DNA of 64,000 nucleotides from Anaeramoeba flamelloides (taxonomy: Eukaryota; Metamonada; Anaeramoebidae). A model generated the notes under the pieces. It was given only the letters and a program-made list of their open reading frames with translations, did no database searches and was not told the DNA's origin. A program made the translations under genes and the position numbers. Positions 19,488-36,185 of the stretch are shown piece after piece. The first letter of the stretch is position 1. Each line of letters starts with the position of its first letter. The DNA is taken from NCBI GenBank assembly GCA_027625915.1, contig JANTQA010000029.1, forward strand, positions 744,001 through 808,000, written 5' to 3'.

Positions 19488-21510
19488 TTATAAGATACTA
19501 TTTGGATCTTGGGTTTCTGGATATTGCGACGATTCGTTTGATTTTGGAAATGCTTTTTCTTTTTTTATTAAGAAATTTGAGTTGCCTATAGGTGGGAATT
19601 CATTTTCTAAAAAATGATTGCTATTACTATTACTATTAAATTCAATATTGGAGTTTTTTTGGCCCATTGTTTGCTTGGGAGAGATTTGTAGCTGTTGATC
19701 AAAATTGTTTGATAAATCTAATTCTTCGTCTTGATCGGTATTAGTATTTTCGTTTTGAAGTTCGTGTCCTTCTTCCAATTGGTTGTTCTCTTTTGTGTTG
19801 TTTGGTTGAAAAATTGAGGGGACACCGGACAAAGGTTTTAAAATATCTGTAATAATCCCATTTGAATTTTTATGGTTGAAATTTTTAAATAATGAATAAT
19901 TACTTTTTCCAGATTCATTCGAGGACTTTTGGAACTGAGAATTCTTAAAAGAATTTCTTGACCATTTTGGTCCATTGTTTTTGAAAAAATTGTTTTCTGC
20001 CTTAAGAAACCTATTTTGTTTTGATCTGCTCTCAAAATTATTGCGATCAGAAAAACTTTTTTTATTATGGTAATCATTCGTTGTTCCATTTGACGATTTC
20101 TTTTCTTTTTTCAATGGGTTCAAATGGGTTGGCAAAAAATCGGAATTTTGTGAATAAAATAAAAAGCGCAGCTGTTCAAACGCATCCCCCCCAAAAAAAT
20201 TACTTAAATGGCTTGATCCTAATTGAGATCGGATCATAATTATTCTTTTTTGCCAACACTCAGCAACTTTTTCAATTATTTTCACCGTTTCTTCATCAAA
20301 TTTTGTTAATTCGATCATACTTTGTATTTGGACCTCAAATGTTTCAATTTGTGTGCCTCCGTATTTGGACAAATCCGATGAACACTGAATGAATTGCTTT
20401 AAATTCCCCTTGAACCATTCGACAACGTCAGGTTTTTCCATTAAAAGCATGACGTTGGGTTTCACTTCGAGGATAAACCCATACAAATAACTTGAAAGAG
20501 TCATTGGAAGAAAGTAAGGCTCTTTTGTGTTTCGTTGGTTGGAAGAAAATGTTTTAACATTCGGAAACGAGTTCACAAATGTCTGGTATGTGCTATTAAC
20601 AAACATCCCATTTAGCGGATCAAAATTTCGGTAATAATTTTGTGGGTAACTATTTGATATTTGATCAACTATTGATCAAAATTTTGATGGATAGATTATT
20701 TTTTTAGTTTTTGTTTATTATGTGTTTTAGTGATTGTTTCAAGAATAAAAAGAAAAAGATCATCAAAAAAAAAACTTGATGAATTATGGTCAAACTGGAG
20801 AGATGGTGACTGTATTTTTTTTTAAAAAGTTTTTTCATTTTTGGTACCAGAGTAAAACAAATTGTGCGAGACAGCTGCTTTACAAAAGTACACACTTAAA
20901 GTTTTCAAAAATGATTTCTATAGTTTCAAAAGTTAGGTCTCAAACTTCTTAAAGTGTGTAAATAAGATGGTTTGAGGAACTTTTTGTTAAAATTACAGCA
21001 TTTTTTCAACTCTTTTATTCAAATTATTTTATTAAAAACTCGGATTATTTTTTGAAAATCAATTCTATCTCGGATTAAAAATTGATTTTTAAAATAGTTC
21101 AAGTGGAAAAAAGGTGACTTTCCTCATAATAATTCATTAAAGCTCCCAAAACAAAAAAAAACAGAAAAAAAAATAATGAAAAAACCTTTTTTTTTTGAGT
21201 TTTTTTTAAAAATGGTAATGAAAAACAAACCTTTTGTTATTATCATTCTAAAAAGTGAATTTTTTTGTTGTTCAAAATATTTAATTGCTTCTTTGAGTTC
21301 GTAACTGGATGAAAATAGGATATACTCTTTTTCTTCATCTTGGTAATGAAGCTGATATATTTTCCGATCTTCCAGAGGGATACCAAGAACCTGATGGAAT
21401 AATTCCCATAATTCATCGATTTCACAATCAATAGGAATCGAAAATCTTCGGTATTGATGATTAAAAAAAGCCTTCACCTTGATAGTCTTGTTTAAATTGG
21501 AAGTGTTCAT
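19488..21510 (-). CDS. PB1-domain protein of unknown function
   Basis: Two exons: 21510-21231 and 20668-19488, joined in phase 1 (AAAAG|GTTTGT ... GATCAATAG|TTGAT); 486 residues. Residues 8-90 form a PB1 domain: IKVKAFFNHQYRRFSIPI with basic residues for the front-face interaction, and an acidic OPCA-like motif HYQDEEKEYILF followed by SSYELKEAIKYF. PB1 domains bind other PB1 domains in signalling or autophagy scaffolds. Residues of roughly 130-250 are helical without a recognised family (LYGFILEVKPNVMLLMEKPD). The last half is N/S/K-rich and probably disordered. No kinase, ZZ or UBA domain is present, so it is not a standard p62, NBR1 or PKC. The join is inferred from phase; without it the C-terminal part would lack an N terminus. 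Confidence 0.78.
20669..21230 (-). other. Intron of the PB1-domain gene
   Basis: 562 bases, GTTTGT at the donor side and TTTGATCAATAG at the acceptor. AT-rich, and no element was recognised in it. The short frame at 20704-20895 on the same strand has no family resemblance. Confidence 0.65.
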
Positions 21511-22829
21511 TTTTTCTTCTCAAAAAATAAAAGAGTGAATAATTTATAAAAACTAAAACACCAAAATTGATCAAAATTAATAAAAAAAATGAAACAATTG
21601 CCTTTGATTTTTTTCGGTTTAAAAAATCTTCTTTTTGGGTTGCCAAATTCAAAGAAAAATCGATCAATGATTTCTGTTTATAGCTCTAAATAATAATTTT
21701 TTTTTTATTCAATCATCTTTTATAAAACCGATAATTTGGTAAACTACAAGATTGACAAAATTCGTTCTTTTGTTTTATTTAGACATGTACATATAAAAAT
21801 TACGACAATTAAATTATTTACAACTCACAAGAGAGTGCTTATGGAATCTTGAATTTGTGAAAGGATTTAACTTTGTTGTTTTTTTTTTTAAAAGTAACCT
21901 TCTTCAAATGGGTTTTCTTTCTGTTTAATTAAAATCTGATTTTATTAAAAAGGGCAAATAGTTCACTTGGCTGATAAGATTAAAAATGAAATGTTTAACA
22001 ATTCATTAAAAAGGGAATAATTGCTTATCAAAAGTAAGTAATATAATTTTTCAAATTGATCTTCCTGATATCAACATCAGAATAAATGAACTATTTACAT
22101 CATCGGTTTATAAACTATTTTTATTCCAGTTTTTTTCAAATTAATGGATCAAGTTTGTGTGTTGAATAAAAATATGAGTAAATAATAACAAAAGTTTAAC
22201 GTTCTTTGTGACACCATTTTTTTTTTTTTGATCGGTCTCTACTTTTACTTTTTTTTTGTAGTAAGGTGTATTTTGTAGATTTTGAATATCCAAGTTTCTG
22301 AGAAACTGAATTATTCAAATCTATTTTTGAACTCAATAAATGAAAACTTTTTATTAGATAGGAGTTTATCAAATATCCAGTATAAAATATTTACATACTT
22401 ATTCAATAAAGGAAATCACACTAAGGGTTCAGTCTATATGGTAAAATAGTAAATGTTTAAAATATGTTTTTGGTGATATTTTCTACTTTCAAATTTTGTA
22501 GATTACCAAGTGTCAAAAAATTCTGATTACTTAAGAAAACTGAGAAAAAAAAATTTTTTTCAGTGAGATCAATTTTTTTTTTAATCAATTTTTTTAGGAA
22601 AAAAAAAAACTTAAAATTCAATTTAATTCTTATATTATAAAATTTTTTTATAACCTTTTATTGCCATTTCCATTATTTTTACACAAAGAAACAAGTTTTT
22701 GTTATCAGGAATATAAATTGAAAAACTTTTTTTTTTTTTTTTTTTTAGATAATTCCATTGATTTGAGTCAAAAAATAGATTTATTCAGATTATTGAAAAA
22801 TAATTTTATTTCCACAAGATTCTACAGAA

Positions 22830-23430
22830 TTATTAAAGTTTTAAAGTCATTTACAAATTTTACTTAGAAGATGTGTTTTTGTTCAAAGATGAAATTACAA
22901 TTTTTAAAATAAAAGTTTTTTGATGATATTTGAGAATTTTGTAATTTTATCCTCAAAATTCAAAATCAATTTTTTTCTCATAAAAATGATTTTTATTGTT
23001 CTAATGGTTCTTGTGAATAAGACAAAACCGTTTATGAAAAAATTATTTCAAAATTGAAAATTTTTTTTGCAATTTTTTTGAATTTTTTGAAAACCAGAAT
23101 AAGAAATTGTTCAAAACCTTAAAGAAAAAAATTTTTTGCTTAATAAATCTCAATTTAATTGATAAACTGTAGTTAGGCTTCTACCAAATATTCATTTATT
23201 TAATCACCTACACTTCAATTAGTTTTATTGGCTAAGATTTGAATTGAAATATTAATAATCCTAACAAAAAATAACAAAATCAAAAATTTTATTTCAAAAT
23301 CAATATTTTCAAACATAAAACTAAAAATATATTCCCATTTTCAAGAATTAACTAAAAATAGAAATAATTGATTACATTTTTTGATTTTATCTAAGTAAAT
23401 TTAAAATTTTTTCTTTTTCCATTTTAATTT
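22830..23430 (+). repeat. Dispersed repeat R3, copy 1
   Basis: Matches the reverse complement of about 45760-46230: shared ordered words include AAGTCATTTACAAATTTTAC, TTATCCTCAAAATTCAAAATC, TCTTGTGAATAAGAC, AAATCTCAATTTAATTG and ATTGGCTAAGATTTGAATTG. Non-coding and diverged. The TA-type MITE at 23529 lies just beyond its right end. Confidence 0.65.
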
Positions 23431-23528
23431 TTTTTTTTAATTTTTAAATTTCAAAAGTAATTTTTTCCAAAACCAAAAAAAAACATCATATTTCAAACTT
23501 TATTAGAGTATACACATAATAAAAATTA

Positions 23529-23725
23529 CAGTCAGTTCCACTTTTAAGACACAAACTTTCAACGAAATTTAAGGCACAAAAAATTCTCAAATTAAGGCAC
23601 AAAATTTGTAATTATTTTTTTTACAATTTATTTTTACTAGAATTTGAATTTTGTGCCTTAATTTGAGATTTTTTTTGTTCCTTAAATTTCATTGAAAGTT
23701 TGTGCCTTAAAAGTGGAACTGACTG
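23529..23725. mobile_element. TA-type palindromic MITE (CAGTCAGTT family), copy 1
   Basis: 197 bases between TA dinucleotides (23527-23528 and 23726-23727). Arms of about 75 bases are nearly perfect inverted repeats, beginning CAGTCAGTTCCACTTTTAAG and including AAGGCACAAA and CTCAAATTAAGGCACAAAAT. TA duplication plus CAGT ends point to Tc1/mariner-type mobilisation. No coding capacity. Confidence 0.88.
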
Positions 23726-24329
23726 TACTGTGATTGAGGTATATGATAGTTTATTAAAAATCATATTGATTTTCAAAAGTTCTAGATTGATATCAAATTT
23801 TTTTAAAAAAAGATAATTATAAAAAATTTTAATTTTATTAATGTAAAAAATTATAATTTAAGAATATTCTCGATAAAAAAATTAAATTTGAGGAATTTAT
23901 TCAATTTTTTTATGGAGAATATTTTTTTGAGATATAAGACTAAACCCTTTCACTTTTTATTTCCAGAATTTATTTATATAATATTTAGTAATTATTTGAA
24001 AATAAACATATCAGCAAATATTCTCTAAATCTAATTATTCTTGAGATTTTGAAAAAAAAACCAATCAATTTAAAAAATAATTAAAAGAAATAAATTAAAC
24101 CCGTGATCATATCAAAAGATATTTTTTCTTTTACTTTTAAACTTGATTGGTGGGTTGATTGAACATTCACATGGACAATACATATCAATTAAGGAATTTA
24201 GCTTGAATATCAATTTATTAAAATCTTATATTTACTAAAAATGGAAATACCCTCGATAATAGATATCATTAAAAAAATTCTATATTTTTAATTAAATTCA
24301 AGAAAAAAATCGCTAATAAAAATCATTAT

Positions 24330-26095
24330 TTAAAAAAAAAAGTTTCAATTCAAACAAAAATACAAAAATTTATAAAAGAAAATGATACATCTAGAGATTG
24401 TTTATATTTCTCTCTCTTTAAACAAGAAAACATTGTCCCCATTAAATTTTTGATAAATTTCAATAGCAATAGAAGAGTTTGAGCCATAAACTAGTACTTT
24501 AACTAATTTATTCATTTACAATTCGATTTTGAAAATGTATTTTCTTTTTTGTTTTAGTTTCGTTTGATTTTTTACTATTCAAATTTTCTTCCTATAAAAT
24601 AATTTCATATTTTTTTGGAATAAACTAGTACAATCTGCTCTCAATTCATATATTAAAAATGAAAAAATTAACATTTGGATTCAAAAATATTATAAAAAAG
24701 AAGAAATAGAATTTTATCAGGGGTATCCTCTTTCACCTTTAATGTTAGTAGTTATCAACCACTTTTTAATTAAAAAAAAAAAAAAAATGTAAAAACATGT
24801 GCAGATGTTTTTAGATGACTTATTTCTAATAATAGGAGGACCAATAATAGAAATTACCACAATTTTAATGTTAATTTATAAAATTATTCAAGAATTTAGA
24901 ATGAATCAAATATTGATAAAACTTTAAAATTAAATCAATTATCTGTAATAAAGTATTTAGACAATTGGTTTGAAAAAAAGAAACATTTACTAATAAACAA
25001 TAAAAAGTAAAAGACAATTTTAAAAAAATAATACTGTTTTTTAGTCAACTTAAATTAGCCAATGGAGTAAAATTGCAAATGTTCAAATAAATATTTATTA
25101 GTCAGTTATTTTATTTATTTGTAATTTATAATCTAACTCAAATAGATTTTTACATGATTGGCGTTTGGATAAATAAAAAAGTAACGTATTTTTTATATAT
25201 TAATACACATTCTCCTATAATAATTCATAAACCTGAAGCTAAAATAGACCAATTAAGAATTTCATTTATATATAAGAAGACTTAAACTCAAAAATAAATC
25301 AGAAATTCTGAATGAACACTATATCAAAAAAAAACAATTTTTTTCAAAAAAAGAAAACGAAATATCAAAATAGTAATTGGGAAGTAGAAAATTTACATTA
25401 TATTGGTGAATCTTAATCAATTTATTGAAATATGAATAATAAATAGTTATTGGAGGAAAGTTCAAGAATATTTAAAAAGTATTAGGTATAATAACAATTT
25501 AAAAATAAATTAGAATCATCAACTACCTAAGGGAGTTTTTCAGAATTCAAAAGATTCGAGTAATTTTTAAGATTTTACTCAATTCTTTTAAATTCTGAAA
25601 TATCTAACTGTCTTTTTTTTCTAATTTGAGAAATCAAAAAATTATTTCTTAAAATTTCTCAAATTGAAAAATAACGAACAACTTAAAAATAGTTTAAAAA
25701 ATGGAAGAGTTCTATTTCAATCTTTAAAACAAAGAAATTTCACAAATTATCTAAACAGATATTCTTATATTTATGATAAAAATAAAATAAAAACAAAATC
25801 TTGCAATTTATGTAAAAAATCTTTTAAACCTAGATACAGATGAAGATTGTGATCATTTTTTATCGGTCTACAATTCTATACAGAAATTTGAATAATTTAG
25901 AATTAAGATTTAATTCAAATTTTTAAAAATAATCAAAATAATATCTTTGATATTTTTCAAAATAAAGAATCATTATTTATCTTATCATTGGTTGATGATA
26001 AAGAGAATTATGATATATTATTGAAATTTCTAAACAACAAATTAGAAATTAGTGAAAGTGATTTCAACTGCTGTAGAGTTCCAATATTTGCTTGA
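24330..26095 (+). mobile_element. LINE (non-LTR retrotransposon), copy 2, decayed
   Basis: Reverse-transcriptase signatures on +: QGYPLSPLMLVVIN at about 24718-24759 (the RQGCPLSPLLF-type motif of LINEs) and, a little downstream in another frame, FLDDLFLI at 24808-24831 in place of the usual YADDLLLF. Near 25800 the stretch KSCNLCKKSFKP starts a C-terminal Cys-rich motif like that of LINE ORF2 proteins. Many stops and frame changes show an inactive copy; the 5' end is uncertain. Palindrome cluster 4 interrupts it near 25530-25680 and cluster 5 follows directly at its 3' end. Confidence 0.62.
25530..25680. repeat. Palindrome cluster 4 (inside LINE copy 2)
   Basis: Contains CAGAATTCAAAAGATTCGAG / ACTCAATTCTTTTAAATTCTG as one hairpin and TTTGAGAAATC..AAATTTCTCAAATT as another. 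LINE sequence homologous to copy 1 continues on each side. The two modules occur in the opposite order to cluster 3. Confidence 0.7.
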
Positions 26096-26104
26096 GATTA
26101 TCTG

Positions 26105-26400
26105 TTTTATTGATAAAATCTATTGATTTTCGTTAGTTTTTTTTTGAGTTTTCTATTTATTTAGAAAATCAATAGATTTTCGAAATAAAATAGAAAACCT
26201 GAAAAAAACCTAGAAAACTTCACAAAATAAAATAGAAAACCTCAAAAAAAAACCTAGAACACTTCACAAATAAACAGAAAATTCAAAAAAACCAAACCAT
26301 GTTTTTTTTTTTCATTTCAGAAATTAAAATAAAATTCTAGAAATTTTTTTTTTTTATTTCTTAAATTAAAAAAAAAAAATAATCTCTAAGGAGGAAATTA
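26105..26400. repeat. Palindrome cluster 5
   Basis: Begins with AAAATCTATTGATTTTCGTTAG, then a TTTTTTGAGTTTTCTATTTA module, CCTAGAACACTTCACAAAT, and a TTCAGAAATTAAAATAAAATT / AATTTTTTTTTTTTATTTCTTAAATT hairpin. It abuts the 3' end of LINE copy 2. Confidence 0.7.
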
Positions 26401-27204
26401 ATTTCCCCTCCCAAATGTCAAAATAAAAAAAAATTATATAATTTTTTTTCTAATCTTAAATACAATCACAAAAAAGAATCTTTAGAAAAGAACCAATCAA
26501 CTTAACATTCTATTGTGTCATTTAATTATTATTTTTGGAAAAAAAACTAATAAATTATTTTTCAATTTGTACTTTGAATCCTAATAAACAACGTGATACA
26601 ATTAAAGTAAAAAATATTGTTTTCGAATCTTCATTGAAAATGTAAAAAATTGAAAAAGTATTGACTTTTGGTTGTTACTCCACAAGAGTAAATATAAAAC
26701 TTGGATCAAAAAAATTTTTTTTATTGCTCAACAAATTAAAAATTTTCTTAAATTTCTATTTTTGGTGTTTAGAAGTCTCTAGGACGGCTAGTTTTCGATA
26801 TATTGCCCAAAATCGATTTTTATATACAAATTTTTTAATAGTGATTTTTCAAAACTATTTTGGGTTATAATTCGAAAAATACAAGAGCCCCCAAAAAATG
26901 AAAAATTGAGATTGTTTTTATATTGTTTATATAGTGACCCACATAGATTAAAAAGATTTTTAAAATTTTTTTTTTAATTGTAGATTTTACTATATATAAA
27001 TAATTTAAAATCTTCTACTCCTCACATAGAAAAAACTACTTAGTTAACAGCATTTATCCGAATTTTGGTACCTTAAGAAGATTTTTATTTTTGAAAAAAA
27101 AAATTTTGAAAAGATTTAAAGATAAATTCAGGTAGCAAACATATATACTTTAATTGATCAAATTATATATAAAAATTTAAAAAAAAAAAAAATTATTAAT
27201 TTTA

Positions 27205-27290
27205 TTCATCTTTCCAGGAATCGAACTCAGGCTACACACTTTTCAAAATTTTGAGATCTCGGTGCTCTACCGCTGAGATAATGAGTAATT
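27205..27290 (-). ncRNA. tRNA-like relic with A- and B-box promoter words
   Basis: On the minus strand, TATCTCAGCGGTAGAGCA resembles the D-arm/A box and GAGTTCGATTCCTGG the T-arm/B box, about 53 bases apart. The acceptor and T stems do not pair properly and no clean anticodon arm forms, so I read this as a tRNA pseudogene, or the head of a tRNA-derived SINE, rather than a working tRNA. CTC sits near the anticodon position, but I would not assign an amino acid. Confidence 0.4.
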
Positions 27291-29480
27291 ATTGGATATT
27301 TTAAAATTATCAAATTTTGAAGATAATGAAATTGAATTTTTAATTTAGTAATTTTTCTAATATATATTTTTTTTTTGAAAAAAAAAAACTACAAGTTTTT
27401 TACGATTAAAAAAATTTTTTTTTCATTGTAAAAAATTAATAAATTTAAAATTGAATTGAAAAAACTTATAAAAAAATTTTTTTTTTTTAAAAAATTCATT
27501 TTAATAAGAAACTCTAGTAAAAATTAGTTTCTGATTTTTTAGCATTTTTTTTTGATATTTTTCTAGTGATTACACTATCAAAAATTTGAAAAAATGAATA
27601 TTTATATAAAATAAGATGAGGTCTAATAATTTTTTTTTCAAATATTGGTAATGTGAATATTTTTTCTGATAAATTAGAAAAAAATGAAATTTTACTAGTT
27701 TTCCTATTAAAAAAATTTTTTTTTTTTAAACATTGTTTTTCAGTTAAAATAAAAATAAAAATTATTTTTTTGAGATGTTTAAAAAAAAAATTTTTTTTTC
27801 AAAGTTACCAATTTTTAGTACTTTAAAAAATGTATATTAAAAAAAATTTTTTATATACATTTTTTAAAATTTTCAATTTTGCAAAAAGTCAAAAACACCC
27901 ATTTTAAATACTAAATATTTTTGAAACCACTAACCCTCATAAAGTTTAAATTTAAAAAATTCACAAAAAAAATAAAAATAAAAAATTTTTGAAAAAAAAT
28001 TTTTGTCGATGACTAATAGATTTTTATATTTCATTTTATCAACCAATATTCACAGTAACTTATGTATTTTTATAAATAACTGGGATAAAAGTAAAAAAAA
28101 AAATAAAAAAAATTTTTTTTTATAATCTAAAAAAAAAAATTTCAAAATTAAAAATTTTATAACTATTGTAGTTAAAAATATATTATAAATATAATGTTTG
28201 AGTAAATCAAAAATGGGAAAATCAAAAGAGTAGTAAAAAAATTTTCAAAAAAAAATATTTTTTTAAACCTTAATTTTTTCAATTTTTTTCACCAAAATCA
28301 TATTTTTGATCAAAAATTACCCTAGTAAGATGATCTTTAAAACACCAAAAAAAAATTATTTTTGTGTAAAAAGGTACCTTTTTTAAAAATGAAAAATTCT
28401 AAATTTCAAAAAAATTTTTTTTTGACAAAAAAACGAAAATTGAGAATAACTTCTAAAATAGAGGAGATAAAGAGCTCTAAACTTGAAAAATCAATTTTTC
28501 AGATTATTTGGATTTAGAAAAGATGAGTAATTCGCCCAGAGATCCAATATTTATAAATTCGATTTTTTTCAATTTATACTTCACAACAAGGAAAATTTAA
28601 ATACCTAAAATTAAAGTTAGTCAAAACTATACATTGGATATAAGTTATACTTCTTTTATAAATTATTTTTTCAAAGTTATCATAATTTTATGTAATAAAA
28701 AAAGGATAGCTATTAAACTCTTGAAAATCTGAATACCCCCCTTTTCAAAAATACCGACTTTTGAAAAAAACACCTATTTTCAGGGTATTTTTAAATTGGA
28801 AAAAGTTGAAATGAATTAATTTTTGATTGAACATTAAGATTGAAAAAAGAATATATGTTAAAGCAATTTGTAGAAAACAACCGGCAACGTATATAAAAAC
28901 TCAAACATGGAAAAAAATAAAATGATTTAAAAATAGTCCAAAAACAGATAAAAAATCAGATTTTCAATTTAATTGAGCAATATCTTTTGATTTAAATATT
29001 TTGTACTATTTTCAAATTGAAAAATATGTTTTCTTTTATACTATTAAAAAAATACTTGAAAATTATCTCTCTACTAAGTCAATTAAAAAATTCAAAAATT
29101 TTACAATTAAAAATGAAAAAAATATTATTGAAAAATTTCATTTTTTTTTCAATTCCTATTAATATCTATTAAAGTTGTAAATCTCATCGAAAATTGTTAT
29201 GTTAGATAATGTTTATTATATGAGTGTATTTTAAAAATACAAAATTTAGAGATTTTTTTTTGAAAAAATTTTCCTTGTAGTGTTCTGTCCCTTAAATAAC
29301 AATATCTAAATTTTTTCTTTTTTTTAACACTTAACAAAGTAATTTCTCATTAATTTTTCCCTCAGTGCTCTTTTTTTCTCCTTTAAGTTGTTGAATTAAC
29401 ATTTTGATGATTTTTTTTGGAAAAAACCAAGCCGTTTTAGAGACTTTTTATTTTTTTATATTTCTCACACTTTTCCATAA

Positions 29481-33084
<3,604 letters not shown>

Positions 33085-35814
33085 GGATGTTATCATTAAT
33101 TTCATACTTTAATTTTTTTTTTTAGAAGATTAATTTTTTCGCTAATCATTAAAAATAGTAACCAAACTATTTATGAGAAAAAAAAAAAAAAAATTACAAA
33201 TAATCTCAAATTTGGGTTAAAAAGATTATAATCTTTTAATTATTTCAATAATTATTTTAATAATAAAGAACGTTCATAATTTTTGCAAAAAGTTTCAATT
33301 AATTCTATATTTTAATTTCAATAATTGTTATCAAGAAAAAATTTTCTTTAAAAAAGTTTTGTTCATTTTAATTTCATAATAACCAAATTGTTATTTATAA
33401 AAATCAAACTTTATTTAATATTGAATATTAGATATAAAAAACAATAAAGAAGTTCAGGATTCGAGACTAGAATCCTAAAACAATCATATCAAGTTATTTT
33501 TTTATTTTGTTTGTTGAAGAGTGCATTTCAAACTTTCTATTAAAATATTAATTTTGTAAATAAATTTTGAAATAAACTTATTTCATGAAATAAAAAAAAA
33601 ATCTTTACTTGTTTAATTTATCAAAACATTTTCATTTTAAACTTGATACTAAAACTTTTAAGGAAAGTTTTCTGAATATAGGTTCTATTAAAATTACTAT
33701 ATTAGGAATTTTTATTTCATGTTTGTTTTTAAAACTCTTTTTTGATTAAAGGGTACCTATTTTATTGATGAAATAGAACAAATTTTAAGTGTTTTTTTTT
33801 CATAATCTTTTCAGAATACTTTTTCAATTTTTAGATAAAAATCAATTTTTTCACATTTTGATCAGAATATATTTTTTCGAATTTTGCAAAGAATTGTTTT
33901 TGCTAATTACTTTTTTCTATTGCTTTTTCTTATTTTTTTTTTTTTTTTTTTTTTATTTTACATAAAAGAACAATTGGAAAAATAAAAGATATTCCAAAAG
34001 ACTAATAATCATAAGAAAATTGATACGATGTAATGTCTGATAAAATGAATTTATTTTTTAGTAAAAAATCTGTGTGTTAACCTTTTTTCATTGAAAGTTA
34101 AAGAATAGAAAAATAATAAAGCTCATTTCATAAATTATCACTCTTATTTTTTTTTATTTTTTGGTTAGACTTTTTTTACATTTTTGAAATATCAGGTTTT
34201 GATATATTTAGAATGATTTAAAAGTGAATTTTAGATCAGATTTTTTAATTAGCTGTTCATGAAAATGAAATTGTATATTTTTTTTTAATTTATTATTTCA
34301 GATAAGTCACAATTTTACGTGGTGTGGTTTAGATTTATATAAAGTAAATAAATGATAGATAAATATCGGAATATTAATATAATAATTATCAGGTAATTCT
34401 TAAATTTGTAAAAAAATGTAAAAATATTACCAATTGGTTCTTCTAAATATTAATTTTTAAATATTTTTATACAATTATTTTCTTTTTTATCTTTAGATTT
34501 AAACAAGTAGTTCTAAAAAAATATTTAACAATTTACTATTTTAAATTGTGTTACTTTGAAATAATGTTATAAATTTATTGCTCAATTAATTTTATAATAT
34601 ATTTTTTATTGGTATTTACATATAACAATATTTATATTGTTGACTTTTAATAACAATATACTTTATTTTTAGATAAAACTATATTGAAATTAATCCATGA
34701 ATAGAAATTAATTATTATTTTTAAAAGAAGTCGTTTTTTTATCAATTAATTTTCATATCAAAAGATTGAGTTTTTCTTTTTCTTTGGATTTTTTGATTGT
34801 AAAACAAAAAAGAAAATTTTCCCAAACACTTTTATTTTTATTTAATCTCACTTTTAGTAATTTCTGATTGTTTTAATGGATTATATCCGACAAATTTAAA
34901 TCTTATTTTGAAAATACAAGAAGAATAAATCAAATACATAACTAATCAATGATCTGAAATTATTGAAAATTAAATTTTATTCTCAATAATTTTTTAAATT
35001 TTTAGAATTTTAATATTTATATAATTTTTTTTTCAATTATTAAGACTATGGAAATCCACTATTATTATAAAAACCAGTTATTTTATAATTTATAATTTTT
35101 TTTAATTACATTTATTTATTTGAATAAGTTTTATTGGTTTGAAAATTATTTAAAAATTTGGTAATATTATGAAAATTTATTGCTATTCCAAATATTTAAT
35201 TCATTGCTAATTTACTGGAATAATTAATATTATTTCATTGATGATGATTGAAAAATAATCAAATTAAAAGGTATTTCCTCAAGTATTTAAGTTTTTTTTA
35301 CCAGTTTTAAGAAATTATTTTGGGAGAATTTTTAATTAGATTGTTGGATTTTTTTTTTCTGATTTTTTTTTTTTCAATAAAGAGAAAAAATTGATTTGAA
35401 AAGTTCGTTTTATCAAAAAATTATATTTTTTCAAGTTTATAAGTATTATTGAGATTTTTTATTCGAAATATGTTATTTTTTATTCTAGATTATTCAAAAA
35501 CTCAATTGTTTCAATTTTAAAGTTAATTTGTGTTTTTATAAATTTCCTTTACAGATTTTAAGATTTCTTTTTTCTTTCAAAGAAAACAATTTTTTATTAA
35601 AAATTCAGAAATAGGTTGAATTTTGAACTTTTCAAAAATGAGAAAAAAATGGATAGACTTTTTATAAAAATAATTAATTTCTTAAAATAGTGTTAAAAGT
35701 ACGTTTGGTATTGTAGTAATCATATTTTTACTTCAATTTTCAATTTTCAAATTCAAGATGCGTTAAAAAATTTTTTTAACTTGTTTTTTTTTTATTTTTA
35801 TGTTTTTTTTTGTT

Positions 35815-36185
35815 TACATATTACGATCAAGAAAAAAATTTTTCAAAAACAAATAAAATATTGGCTAATTTATCTCTTTTTAATAACTTCAATTATAATA
35901 AACAGTAGTGGTTAATAAAAGATCTTTGATCCAAAAAATATTTTTTGAGATATTTTTCAATTTAAGTAAAAAAATCCAATTTTCCAGATTATTTTAAGAT
36001 TTTTTTTCAATTCAATAGTAAAAAATTTGAATATTTTCTTCTTCTGACCTAAGTAGTTATTTTTTATACATTAAAAGTATTTTAAATATTATGAATATCT
36101 TTTAAATAGGGAATCAATTATTTAAACTATTAAAGAATTATTTGTTCGATTAAATTAGAAAAAATATTTCTTTTTTTGATTTTTC
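35815..36185 (+). repeat. Dispersed repeat R2, copy 2
   Basis: Diverged copy of 15385-15745, again leading directly into a palindrome cluster that starts CCGTTAGGTTTTCTTGAG. Non-coding. Confidence 0.65.

Noticed and set aside
21461-21667. 68-codon minus frame with a hydrophobic stretch upstream of the PB1-domain gene
   Set aside because: It overlaps the PB1 exon start in another frame and probably contains that gene's 5' leader; no family resemblance.
24330-26095. Reverse-transcriptase relic as a retrovirus-like or LTR element
   Set aside because: The QGYPLSPLM motif and the C-terminal Cys motif are of LINE type, and no LTR, protease or integrase signature was seen.
26661-26870. 69-codon + frame
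   Set aside because: Single frame in repeat-rich DNA with no motif, splice context or conservation I can point to.
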